The notes below the pieces were generated by a model. It had not been told where the DNA came from, did no database searches, and worked only from the letters and a program-made list of their open reading frames with translations. The translations under genes and the position numbers were made by a program. Shown piece after piece: positions 35,095 to 43,392 of a stretch of DNA of 64,000 bases (positions are counted from its first letter, which is position 1; each line of letters starts with the position of its first letter). This DNA comes from Arthrobacter sp. B6 (lineage in GTDB: Bacteria > Actinomycetota > Actinomycetes > Actinomycetales > Micrococcaceae). The stretch is from positions 286,420-350,419 of the forward strand of contig NZ_KV467168.1 in assembly GCF_001663775.1 (NCBI RefSeq). Reading direction: 5' to 3'.

Positions 35095-37002
35095 TCAGTT
35101 CGGTGCCGGAACCTTGGTGTCCGGGAAACGGACGACGCCGGCAGACCAGGGTCCGAGCGTCAGCCGCCCGGCTGCGGGGTCGCCGTCGTTGTTGGCATTG
35201 AAGCCGACGGCAGCGGAGGTCGCCTGCCCGAAAGCGGCGCACGTGGCGCCGGCAGCGCCCATGCCGTCCGGAAGCCGGACATCCGCGGCGATGGCCGAGC
35301 CGGAGAGATTGCCTGCGAAAATGACAATGCCAGCCGTCGCCAGCACCGGATAGAGCGTCACGGGCCCCGCATCGGTGTGGACCGACATGACCACGGAGTC
35401 CCGGAGCCCGGCGAGCTCCCTGAGCAGTTCACCGGCGGGATTCAGCCGGCCACCGGCGTCACAAATGCCCCGCGGGTCGGACGCCTCAAAGTAACTGACG
35501 GACGCCACTCCGTCCATGGTCAGCGCATTGATACTCGCCAGCGTCCACGCCGCGGTGAACGGCTCGCCCTGGAGTTCATCAGCTTCGGCCTCGATGTCGG
35601 CACCCGACGTGGCCACGGCGTTGAACCGCGGCAGCAGCGTCACGGGACCAACGTGGACGGGTCGTCCGCCGCCCAGGCGCAGCGCGTTCCGGGCCACGAG
35701 CCGCTGCATGGGCACGCTGTCGATGATGTGCGCGGGGCTTGTACTGTGCATTTGCGGCGTGATGCTGAAAGTGACGGCGTCAGAGTCCGACGGCGTGCGC
35801 CCGATCTCCCGGTTCAGTTCCGTAAAGTGCGCCCGGGTTCCGGCCAGGAGGCTTCCGCTAAACCCGGCGGCACGCGCCGATTCCTTGAGTTCCGGCCATG
35901 TGTCCGGCTCAGTGACGTGGCTGGCAGGATGGAACACCGCGAGTCGCTTGGCTTGCGGCAAATAAGCTGCGAGGTCTGCGACGGCGCCAACCGGGTCCGC
36001 GGTGACCGCCCGGATGTCCAGCCCGGCTCTATGGATGGTGGCGGCGGCCGCCGCGGCCTCCAGCTGGCCTGCCCAGTGCGATCGGGCAGCCTCGCCCTGT
36101 CCTTCGACAAGGTCAACCACAAGGGCATCGAGCCCGGGGATCGCAGGGAGCACCCCTGGCTGCGACCCGGCCCCCACAGCCAATGCGGGAACCCGGCCGG
36201 CTTCGCGGCCAATCCGCGCCGAAACCACCGTGGGCACGTTGAAGGTGTCGCCGTGGGCAGCGACAGCGGCCGCTTCCACAGCCTCCTGTGGCTCCAGCGT
36301 GGCGGCCTCGAGGAGGACGGACTGCCGCACAGAGTCCCCGGCAGCCACGTCCACCGGAAAGGGCAGCGACAGCGGCGTGCTGTACGTCTTGAAGGACGCG
36401 TCCGTCCAGTTCCGCTGGTCCTCCGTCTCAAAGACGTCACCGGTGAACGAAAGACGGAAGGCAGTACCGGCGTCGGCCCACTCAAGTGCCGCGATGTCCG
36501 TAAAGGGCTGGTGCGGGCTGATGTCGCGAGGAAACTGCGCGGCTGTAGTGCCGCCGTCGGGGTGTTCCACCGTGATTTCCCGGCCGGCCTCAGCCGGAGG
36601 GTGGAGTACCACCAATCCAATCCGGTTTCTGCGGAAGGCATGCGCAGCCGCACCTTCAAAGGAAATTTCCACGGTCGCGGGAGTGAATTCGGCCGTCAGT
36701 ACGCCGTCGTACTCCACGCTGTGGCCGGCAAACGCTACGGTCCAGCGCGCCCCCAGGCCGTCGTTGTCCCGCTTGACCTCGACGTCTCGAACCGAGGCCT
36801 CCGGAGTCCGCCAATCGTGGTCACGGACTACCGCCTTGACAGCCCGCAGGACCTCCCGGCCCGCATAGCTGACATGTCCAAGTTCGTCGCCCACAAGCCG
36901 GGCAGTCCACGGACCTGCGGAGAGGACCTGGACTGGGGGTGCAAGGCAGGCCTGGACGGAAGGCGACTGTTCCGGCTGACCGGTCAGGGGCTGGGAAGAC
37001 AC
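35095..37002 (-). CDS. D-apionate-lactonase-like protein
   Basis: This is a 635-residue cytoplasmic protein with no signal peptide. The N-terminal beta-rich domain has DRxWxTP-like DHDWRTPE, RRNRIGLVVLHPP, TVEHPDGG, FPRDISPHQPF and EDQRNWTDASFKTYSTPL. A central barrel-like region and a C-terminal beta domain follow. From memory these motifs match the ApnL family, which opens D-apionolactone in D-apiose catabolism. I cannot confirm this without a search. It starts at GTG 37002 and is followed by an SDR. An apiosidase-like domain is encoded about 14 kb away under a promoter sharing a 12-nt motif, which supports the idea. An otherwise uncharacterised hydrolase is the alternative. Confidence 0.5.
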   Translation of the reverse strand: MSSQPLTGQPEQSPSVQACLAPPVQVLSAGPWTARLVGDELGHVSYAGREVLRAVKAVVRDHDWRTPEASVRDVEVKRDNDGLGARWTVAFAGHSVEYDGVLTAEFTPATVEISFEGAAAHAFRRNRIGLVVLHPPAEAGREITVEHPDGGTTAAQFPRDISPHQPFTDIAALEWADAGTAFRLSFTGDVFETEDQRNWTDASFKTYSTPLSLPFPVDVAAGDSVRQSVLLEAATLEPQEAVEAAAVAAHGDTFNVPTVVSARIGREAGRVPALAVGAGSQPGVLPAIPGLDALVVDLVEGQGEAARSHWAGQLEAAAAAATIHRAGLDIRAVTADPVGAVADLAAYLPQAKRLAVFHPASHVTEPDTWPELKESARAAGFSGSLLAGTRAHFTELNREIGRTPSDSDAVTFSITPQMHSTSPAHIIDSVPMQRLVARNALRLGGGRPVHVGPVTLLPRFNAVATSGADIEAEADELQGEPFTAAWTLASINALTMDGVASVSYFEASDPRGICDAGGRLNPAGELLRELAGLRDSVVMSVHTDAGPVTLYPVLATAGIVIFAGNLSGSAIAADVRLPDGMGAAGATCAAFGQATSAAVGFNANNDGDPAAGRLTLGPWSAGVVRFPDTKVPAPN

Positions 37003-37123
37003 ATCACTGCTCTCTGCCTTGTCCGGGGCTGCTATGGCCCGGATACCCGGCGTCGCTAAAGCAAATTCATAGAGGACCTGTGAGGCAGGCCCTCTCCGAT
37101 TATGGAATTACCATCCACATCAA

Positions 37124-37141
37124 GTCAACCGGTTGACCAAT
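37124..37141. promoter_or_regulatory. Palindromic operator candidate upstream of the lactonase-like gene
   Basis: GTCAACCGGTTGAC at 37124-37137 is a perfect 14-bp palindrome, running on into the shared CGGTTGACCAAT (37130-37141). It lies about 120 bp before the lactonase-like start and 45 bp past the GntR stop, where a FadR-type regulator could control the operon. Confidence 0.6.
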
Positions 37142-37182
37142 GGCCGGACGGCAGTTGGACCAGAAGGAGCCTGCTCGAAAAG

Positions 37183-37863
37183 CTACTGCGAGGCGTCAAA
37201 GCCGGCGAGCAGCCGCCGGGACGCGGTCATCATGTGCGAGCGCATGGTCTTGGTAACCGCCTCAGAATCACGCGCCTCAAGAGCGGTGAATATTTCGGCG
37301 TGTTCCTTGAGCGCGGCCGCCGCATGCCCTTCGTCAGTCAGCGCGCGGTCCACCCAGATCCGCAGCAGGGAGCGAATGCTTTGAAGCAACTCCTTGAGAA
37401 CCTGGTTTCCGGAGCTTTCGGCGATTTCGCGGTGGAATGCGGCATCGGCTTCCACAAAGACCGCCAGGTCATTGAGCGTCTCGGCCATGGTGGCCAGGTT
37501 GTCCCGCATGCGCTCAAGGGCCTCATCGATGATCCGGTCTGCGGCGAGCTGCGCGGCCTGGACTTCCAGGCCACTGCGCAATTCCACGAGTTCACGGGTG
37601 CGCGGCGCACCCAGCATCAGGCCCCAGCTCAACGTGCGCGGCAGGAGTTCGGAGATGCCATCGCGAAGGTAGGTGCCGGACCCGGGGCGCACAATCACAA
37701 TCCCCAGGATCTCCAGGGCGGCAAGTGCCTCATGCACCGCGGACCGGCCAACACCCAGGGAGGCGGCCAACTGGCGCTCCGCGGGGAGGCGCGTCCCGAC
37801 GGCGATATCACCACTGGTGAAATACGCCAGGAGGCGTTGGAGCAGGTTAGCGGAGCTCCACAG
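37183..37863 (-). CDS. FadR-type GntR transcriptional regulator, 5' end uncertain
   Basis: The recognisable protein (about 226 residues) has a winged helix-turn-helix (GTRLPAERQLAASLGVGRSA, then VRPGSGTYL) and a C-terminal FCD domain with typical metal-site pattern (ELVELRSGLEVQAA, EADAAFHREIAESSGN, LKEHAEIF). The DNA-binding domain looks whole, yet no ATG, GTG or TTG lies in frame between it and the ATG at 38067, which would overlap the divergent gene. The given start is a CTG chosen only to mark the domain. The 5' end may have been replaced by the rearrangement seen next door. Likely target: the palindrome at 37124. Confidence 0.65.
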   Translation of the reverse strand: MWSSANLLQRLLAYFTSGDIAVGTRLPAERQLAASLGVGRSAVHEALAALEILGIVIVRPGSGTYLRDGISELLPRTLSWGLMLGAPRTRELVELRSGLEVQAAQLAADRIIDEALERMRDNLATMAETLNDLAVFVEADAAFHREIAESSGNQVLKELLQSIRSLLRIWVDRALTDEGHAAAALKEHAEIFTALEARDSEAVTKTMRSHMMTASRRLLAGFDASQ

Positions 37864-38046
37864 AATGACGGACGCCGCTGGAACCTGTACAGCAGTCCCC
37901 TCACAGCAGAAAAAGGAACCAGACTGTGGGTCCGCGCCTGGCGCCTCGGCTTTGAACCAAGCGATGAGGTCGCCATCACCATGTAGGTAGCTGTCACCAG
38001 CGTCCAGAACTTCTTCCCTAGCCAGCAGCCAACATGAAGGAATGAC

Positions 38047-38492
38047 ATGTCTGACAACCCGACGCATGAATCGGTGGCCGCCGGCCACGCCCTTCCGGAG
38101 CCGACTCCGGAGGAAGCTCTCCAGCTGGAGCAGCTGTACCGGGATTTCGATAAAGAGAACCTGATTCCGTTATGGACGGAGATTGGGGACCTGATGCCGA
38201 TGGTCCCGTCCCCGAAGGCGGTGCCGCATGTGTGGCGGTGGAGTGATTTGTACCCGTTGGCTGCCCGTGCCGGTGATTTGGTGCCGGTGGGCCGGGGCGG
38301 GGAGCGCCGTGCCATTGCCCTGGCGAACCCGGGCCTGGCCGGGACCCCGTACGCCACTCCCACGCTGTGGGCCGCGATCCAGTACCTGGGCGCCCGGGAA
38401 ACAGCGCCGGAGCACCGCCATTCGCAGAACGCGTTCCGCTTCGTGGTTGAGGGTGAGGGTGTGTGGACGGTGGTGGACGGGGATCCGGTGCG
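38047..38492 (+). pseudogene. Gentisate 1,2-dioxygenase, 5' fragment
   Basis: The first 149 or so residues of a cupin gentisate dioxygenase are intact: LEQLYRDFDKENLIPLWTEI, PKAVPHVWRWSDLYPLA, and the first cupin with ETAPEHRHSQNAFRFVVEG and VVDGDPV. After that the frame runs into unrelated DNA. The start has AAGGAATGAC. The second cupin and half the active site are absent, so the product cannot be functional. Confidence 0.8.
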
Positions 38493-38831
38493 GCACCCGG
38501 TCACTACGGCATTCGCACCACGGACTACAAGCTCATCCACTACTACGGCGCAGGTCTCGGCGTCCCCGGCGCCTCCGAGCGTGAATTCGAAGCCGAGTGG
38601 GAACTGTACGACCTCCGGAACGACCCCACCGAGATCCGGAACGTAGCCGACGATCCCGCTTACGCAGACATCCGTGCCGAACTGGAACGGAAGCTCGCCG
38701 AGTACCAGCGCCACTACCGGGATGAACCCTACGCCGGTTCCGATACTCCGCACCCGGAGTGGGGTCCCCACGATGCCGGGACACTCAAGCGTGTCGAAAA
38801 GTACGCCCAAGCGCTCCGGGCATCCAGTTAA
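38493..38831 (+). pseudogene. Sulfatase, 3' fragment joined to the dioxygenase fragment
   Basis: In a different frame from the upstream fragment, the DNA encodes the last 108 or so residues of an arylsulfatase-type protein: HYGIRTTDYKLIHYYGAG, then EWELYDLRNDPTEIRNVADD and YQRHYRDEPYAG. The N-terminal catalytic part with the formylglycine site is missing. The joint with the gentisate dioxygenase lies near 38490-38505 and marks a deletion or rearrangement. Confidence 0.78.
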
Positions 38832-39193
38832 GGAGGGCACTGATCCCTGCGGGCTCACCGCTGACTGCAGTGACGTACGAAGGACGTGTTCCGCCTACTA
38901 ACGGTTCCCGGTGCGGAACGTTGAGCCAGACTCCACTCGGGTCGCGGGCTATAGCCCGGCGAAGGACTTGCAGCGGTCCTGCTGATGCCATCATGGCTCG
39001 CATCCCTGAGCCATCAACGGCGACGCGGGCAAAACGCGTGGCCTGCGCAGCTGGCTCTAACAAGATGCCGGTAAGAGTGCGAACCTATTCATGCCATGAG
39101 TTGTGGTCGAATCCCCCAAGTAGCCGCACCCGGCCTCGTTGAGTTCCGGAGAACCTGGCGCAGGGGGCCGTTCCAGTCCAGCAATAGTTTGTA
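38832..39193. other. Gene-free stretch after the sulfatase fragment
   Basis: Nothing in these 362 bases can be supported as a gene. A reverse-strand open frame (to 39063) has protein-like composition (VAVDGSGMRAMMASAGP) but no start signal and no family I recognise. It may be another eroded piece. Confidence 0.4.
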
Positions 39194-40120
39194 TTAGGCC
39201 TCGGCCGCTTTGGCGATCTTGAAGTACATGTCCTCGAACATCAGGCGCGTGTCGATCCGGGTGTAGACGCGCATTGGATGGCCGTTCTCGCGAGGTTCAT
39301 ACCACCCCTCCGGGGTCAGTCGGGGCTTCGGAATCGTCACATACGTGCTGGAAGAAGGATCGGCCTCGAAGGTGGAGTGCAAGGCAGTCAGCAGGACAAG
39401 CGGTTGGTCGCCAAGACAGTAGGTTTCCCCAAAACTCTTCCCGTGATCCTCGAAACGTGCGCGGATGCCGTCGATGCTGGCCGCAAGCATCTGGCCGAGC
39501 TTCCCGTGGGGCCGTACTCGAGCATCGAGCTCCGCGAGGGAGACGAGCGCTTGACGATAAGTATCCCGTGGCACCTGCCACAGCGTCACAGCGGAATCGA
39601 AGACCACCTGGGCAGCCGGGACGTCTATGTTGAGGTTGTACTCGATCTGCGTAGGAGCGGGAAATGGCAGGCTCATTCCGGGATGCTCCGGGCCGCCGAT
39701 CCACAATGCCGTTATCCGGTGGGCGATGCGTGGGTCGATCAGAAGCGCACTTGCGAGGTCGGTCATGCCTGCACCAAGTGCAATGAAGAGCTGCGTATCA
39801 GTGTCGTCCCGGAGCGCCTCCCGAATGATGGCCGCTGACGCCGCGCTCGGTGCCGGCGTCGCCATGTCGGGAATTCTGACGTTGCTCCCAGTGACGACTG
39901 GGATGTCGCTGCCGATAAGGTCCAGCAAGTCGCGCGCTATACGGGCGGCGTTGTCGGCTTGGGTCGTTGAGGGGTCCCACGGGTCGCCAGGGGACAGGTG
40001 TGAACCGATAACGAACGGTATTTCGACTGACGTGCTCAACACATGATGGGCTAACTGGAACAGGTCGTCGGGGTCACCCGAGAAGTCGTTGTCGATTATG
40101 ACGCGGGCGCGTGCGCGCAT
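39194..40120 (-). CDS. Inosine-uridine-type nucleoside hydrolase
   Basis: This is a 308-residue protein of the nucleoside hydrolase superfamily. The N-terminal calcium-binding aspartate cluster reads IIDNDFSGDPDD (D10-D19), followed by HHVLSTS and, mid-protein, ALGAGMTDLASALL. The family splits N-ribosidic bonds, though some members have other substrates. AGGAGATCCC precedes the ATG. It stands alone between remnants, so its pathway is not evident. Confidence 0.8.
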   Translation of the reverse strand: MRARARVIIDNDFSGDPDDLFQLAHHVLSTSVEIPFVIGSHLSPGDPWDPSTTQADNAARIARDLLDLIGSDIPVVTGSNVRIPDMATPAPSAASAAIIREALRDDTDTQLFIALGAGMTDLASALLIDPRIAHRITALWIGGPEHPGMSLPFPAPTQIEYNLNIDVPAAQVVFDSAVTLWQVPRDTYRQALVSLAELDARVRPHGKLGQMLAASIDGIRARFEDHGKSFGETYCLGDQPLVLLTALHSTFEADPSSSTYVTIPKPRLTPEGWYEPRENGHPMRVYTRIDTRLMFEDMYFKIAKAAEA

Positions 40121-40157
40121 GGGATCTCCTACTTGGGTGTTTTGGGTGGCTGGCTTT

Positions 40158-40343
40158 CCTTAGCGTTTCTCGCTCGAAACCCCTTCGAGAAAAAAGACGC
40201 AGTTCGCCCGCCATGTCCGGCGAGCCTGGATCGAGAAGCCATTGGAGGCGCAAGCCTTCGAACAGGGCTATCAATTGCGAGGCAAGAGCATCATCGCTCG
40301 GTTGGTCACGGGCGCCCAAACCGAAAGGCGCGAGGCTTCGCAA
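40158..40343 (-). pseudogene. TetR regulator, C-terminal fragment
   Basis: LASQLIALFEGLRLQWLLDP and GSPDMAGELRLF match the end of TetR_C domains, as in the intact regulator at 33539. The final residues (FLEGVSSEKR) can be read only after a shift in a T-run near 40190. The DNA-binding half is gone. Confidence 0.6.
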
Positions 40344-40382
40344 TGCCGAAACCTGATGCCTTCCGCTAGCTGCCCTTCCGGT

Positions 40383-40498
40383 CTACTTGGCCGTGTCCAG
40401 CACGAATTCGTCAACGACTTCGCGGCCAATGCCATAGCTTTGTCCTGAGGATCGAGTACAAGCTCAGGCTTAAGGTCGGCATCGGATATCTTCTGTTT
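40383..40498 (-). pseudogene. Intradiol dioxygenase, C-terminal fragment
   Basis: DADLKPELVLDPQDKAMA followed, one frame over, by IGREVVDEFVLDTAK and a stop mirrors the last 30 residues of the catA product in this window (AVKPELILNPQE ... GREVGYDFVLAPAK). The rest of the gene is absent. It is a short relic of a second catechol- or hydroxyquinol-type ring-cleaving enzyme. Confidence 0.55.
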
Positions 40499-40700
40499 CA
40501 AACCTAAATGCCTGATCAGGGCCCAACAATTGGTGATTCTTCGTCGCCGCACCCAGCAATTCCTGACTTTGGTAAGGAATTCACTTATGGGATGTGGGCA
40601 AGAAAACGAGTCGCGCGGTGCAACTTTTGCTTTCGAGCTGCCCCTGGCCTCGCCAGAATCGTTCAGCCACTCCGGACAGGTCTAGGAGCCAGGGTTTCAG

Positions 40701-42011
40701 TTACCGCCAGTCGGCGGCCGGCAGCTGTGCCGTTCCAGGCTGCCTATTATTGTCCCCGCTCCCCACGGGCGGGAATTGCAGAGGTGGCGGGGACTTACGC
40801 GATGTCGCCACCGAGGTGATAAGTGATTCCATTCCCTTGTCGCTGAAAACCTCACGTACGGCCAGCACGACACCGCCGATCAAACCGGCCGTCTGTTCAA
40901 GTCGAGTAGCGGTAATAACCAGTTTCCGCGTGGCTAGCGGCAATGCCTGCCGGTAGACCACAGATCGAACCTCCGACAGCAGATCGTCACAGGCCTCTGT
41001 CATGGGGCCGGAGAGGACCAGCGTCCGGGGGTTGTAGACATGAACCAGGGTTGCCATGATCTCACCGACGACAGCTCCGGCGTCACGGACTCGGCTCAGC
41101 GTCTTGGCATCGCCCGTTGCGAGCAGGTGCACCAACTGCTTCACACCCGCCTCCGGGTCATTGCCACCGGTGAGCTCAAGGTCCGCCAGGACTGCGGTGC
41201 ACGACGCGACCGCTTCCAGGCACCCGCGCTTCCCGCAACTGCAGAGCACCTCCTCATATCCCGGAACCCGGATGTGGCCGATGTCTCCAGCTGCCCCGTC
41301 GGCGCCTCGATGCACTTCGCCGTTGGCGGTGACCAGTCCGGCGCCGATTCCTGAGGAGATTCTTACCGCAAGCAACGGCTTTTCCGTGTCCTTGCCCCGC
41401 GCGGTCTCGCCAAGGGCTGCCAGGTTCGCGTCGTTGTCGACAAAGACCGGAACGTTGAACTCCTGCGACAAGAAACTACCGACGGGAAAACTGTCCCAGC
41501 CCGGCATTCCTGGCGGGCGCACAGCACAGCCCCGCTGGTAGTCGACTGGCGCCGGCAATCCCACAACGATCTGACGTATGCCATCCGGATCATGGCCGCT
41601 TCTGCTCAGCATGTCCCGCCATTCAGACGCGAGATCGCCCAGAATGGCTTCCGGACCGCGGGCCAGGTCGACTGTGAGTGCTGATCGAAGGATCAGGGTA
41701 CCGGACAGATCCGTCACTGCCAGCCGTACGGCATTGACCTCGACGTCAGCTACCGCGATGGTACCGGCGGTAGTGCTGACAGCAAGTACATGAGGGGGCC
41801 GACCGCGGACGCTTGAGTCCATGATCTCTTCGGTCAGCAACCCACAGCCCAGCAGGACTTCAACCTGCTGCCCGACGGTGGACCGGGCAAGCCCGGTCAA
41901 ACGCGAGATTTCCGCACGGCTGGTCGCTCCGTCCAATGCGACGCTCCGCAATACGGTCATCATGGCCAGTGGAATTACATCGGGCAAGTGAGCGGTTTTG
42001 TTATCTGGCAT
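40701..42011 (-). CDS. ROK-family transcriptional regulator
   Basis: This is a 436-residue protein with an N-terminal winged helix-turn-helix (RAEISRLTGLARSTVGQQ) and a ROK sugar-kinase-like body: VVGLPAPVDYQRG, FVDNDANLAALGE, GIGAGLV, and the zinc site GHIRVPGYEEVLCSCGKRGCLEA. Such proteins usually repress sugar genes and respond to a sugar or sugar phosphate. It is divergent from the Gfo/Idh/MocA-isomerase operon, which is its probable target. About 50 C-terminal residues are low-complexity and may be extra. Confidence 0.87.
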   Translation of the reverse strand: MPDNKTAHLPDVIPLAMMTVLRSVALDGATSRAEISRLTGLARSTVGQQVEVLLGCGLLTEEIMDSSVRGRPPHVLAVSTTAGTIAVADVEVNAVRLAVTDLSGTLILRSALTVDLARGPEAILGDLASEWRDMLSRSGHDPDGIRQIVVGLPAPVDYQRGCAVRPPGMPGWDSFPVGSFLSQEFNVPVFVDNDANLAALGETARGKDTEKPLLAVRISSGIGAGLVTANGEVHRGADGAAGDIGHIRVPGYEEVLCSCGKRGCLEAVASCTAVLADLELTGGNDPEAGVKQLVHLLATGDAKTLSRVRDAGAVVGEIMATLVHVYNPRTLVLSGPMTEACDDLLSEVRSVVYRQALPLATRKLVITATRLEQTAGLIGGVVLAVREVFSDKGMESLITSVATSRKSPPPLQFPPVGSGDNNRQPGTAQLPAADWR

Positions 42012-42232
42012 GAGCTGAACTTAAGCCCCCCCCTTTGTCGGCGTCAACGGCTAAATAGCCCCCACACCCATGGTATCGGCCCCGCACTCGTTGTACTTTT
42101 TGGCCGAATTAAGTTTTGAATCGGACTTTTTACGGCATCTTGTTGCGCTGGATGAACTAAAGAACCCTTGAGGTACGCCCTACGCACCGTCTAAGGAATT
42201 TCCGTCCCGGCGTCACGCTCCGAAGGAGAACA
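42012..42232. promoter_or_regulatory. Divergent promoter region, ROK regulator / sugar operon
   Basis: This AT-rich gap holds GCCGAATTAAGTTTT (42103-42117), running on into TGAATCGGACTT (42117-42128). The first recurs with one change at 54401-54415, the second with one change at 56388-56399, both upstream of related sugar genes. These are candidate ROK operators. A run of eight or more C lies just before the ROK start. Confidence 0.5.
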
Positions 42233-43363
42233 ATGGCAGATTCATCCGCCCCCCGTAAGATCGGCATCCTCGGATGCGGGAACATTTTCCCCAGGTATGT
42301 CGAAGGCATGCAGAGGTTTTCCGAACTGGAAATCGTGCACGTCGCCGATATGGACGTCGAACGGGCGCGTGAAGCGGCTGCCACGTACGGGATACCCGCC
42401 TTCGGCGTTCCCGAGGAGCTGTACGAGGACCCTGCCGTCGAGATTGTCGTCAACCTGACTCCCCCGGCTTTTCATGCGTCTACCATCATTGCCGCCTTGC
42501 AGGCGGGGAAGCATGTGTACGTAGAAAAGCCCTTGGCCCTCAGCAAGGTCGATGCCCGTGCGGTTCTGAACTATGCCAGGGACGCCGGCCTGACTGTCGC
42601 CTCGGCGCCCGACACGTTTCTCGGCAGTGCCAACCAGACGGCGCGCCGTGCACTCGACGACGGCATGATTGGAGAACCGATTGGCGCCACAGCATTTGTC
42701 CGTCACAGCAGGGCCGAAACCTGGCATCCGAACCCGGGGTTCCTGTTCGGCGCCGGTGGCGGCCCCGTGCTGGACATGGGGCCCTACTATGTTGCCAACC
42801 TCGTCAACCTCCTGGGCCCGGTGCAGCAGGTCTTCGCCTCAACGCGGACCGGGCTGCGCCGCCGTCCGGTATCGGCACCGGACCGTGCCGTGGACTTTGT
42901 CGAGGTAACGGTGCCTACGCATGCCTCCGCCAGCCTCTCATTCACCTCCGGCGCGGTGGCCACCACAGTCATGAGCTTTGACGTCTGGCACACAGAACTT
43001 CCCTACATGGAGATCTACGGCACCGAGGGAACATTGTCGTTGCCGAATCCGAACACATTCGACGGTGATGTCCGCATCAAGAACCTCAACGACGTCGAAT
43101 GGCGGACGTTGGAGCCAGTCACAGAGCCCTTCGGACGCGTCGGAACGCCTGACCAGTACATGCGCGGCCTGGGAGTGGCCGATCTGGCGGGAGCACTAAG
43201 CGGGTCGAGCCTGCGGGTAAACGGCGAATTTGCCTTTCACACGCTGGAGGTTCTGGGCGCATTCCAGGAATCCGAAGACAGCGGCGCCCCGGTAAATATT
43301 CTCAGCACCTGCTCTCGCCCTGAACCGCGACCGACCATCTACAGCACGCAGTACTCAAACTGA
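42233..43363 (+). CDS. Gfo/Idh/MocA-family oxidoreductase
   Basis: This is a 376-residue NAD(P)-dependent sugar or inositol dehydrogenase. The Rossmann motif GILGCGNIFPRYVEG is at the start, the conserved VYVEKPLALS lysine motif sits near residue 98, and the C-terminal domain has GGGPVLDMGPYYVANLVNLLG. GAAGGAG precedes the ATG. It begins an operon with a sugar isomerase/epimerase and an amidohydrolase, opposite a ROK regulator. Substrate unknown; a cyclic polyol or sugar is likely. Confidence 0.86.
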   Translation: MADSSAPRKIGILGCGNIFPRYVEGMQRFSELEIVHVADMDVERAREAAATYGIPAFGVPEELYEDPAVEIVVNLTPPAFHASTIIAALQAGKHVYVEKPLALSKVDARAVLNYARDAGLTVASAPDTFLGSANQTARRALDDGMIGEPIGATAFVRHSRAETWHPNPGFLFGAGGGPVLDMGPYYVANLVNLLGPVQQVFASTRTGLRRRPVSAPDRAVDFVEVTVPTHASASLSFTSGAVATTVMSFDVWHTELPYMEIYGTEGTLSLPNPNTFDGDVRIKNLNDVEWRTLEPVTEPFGRVGTPDQYMRGLGVADLAGALSGSSLRVNGEFAFHTLEVLGAFQESEDSGAPVNILSTCSRPEPRPTIYSTQYSN

Positions 43364-43392
43364 TCCCCCACAACAAGCGACAGGAACCACCA

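Noticed and set aside
34861..37059. A 732-codon open frame on the + strand opposite the lactonase-like gene
   Set aside because: It is a GC-rich shadow of the reverse-strand gene with arginine- and glycine-biased composition and no domain.
38785..39063. Reverse-strand open frame of 92 codons after the sulfatase fragment
   Set aside because: It overlaps the fragment, lacks a start signal and shows no recognisable family motif, although its composition is protein-like.
42020..42035. Run of C before the ROK gene as a phase-variable switch
   Set aside because: It is outside coding sequence and not at a recognisable -10/-35 spacing; length variation could not be assessed from one sequence.
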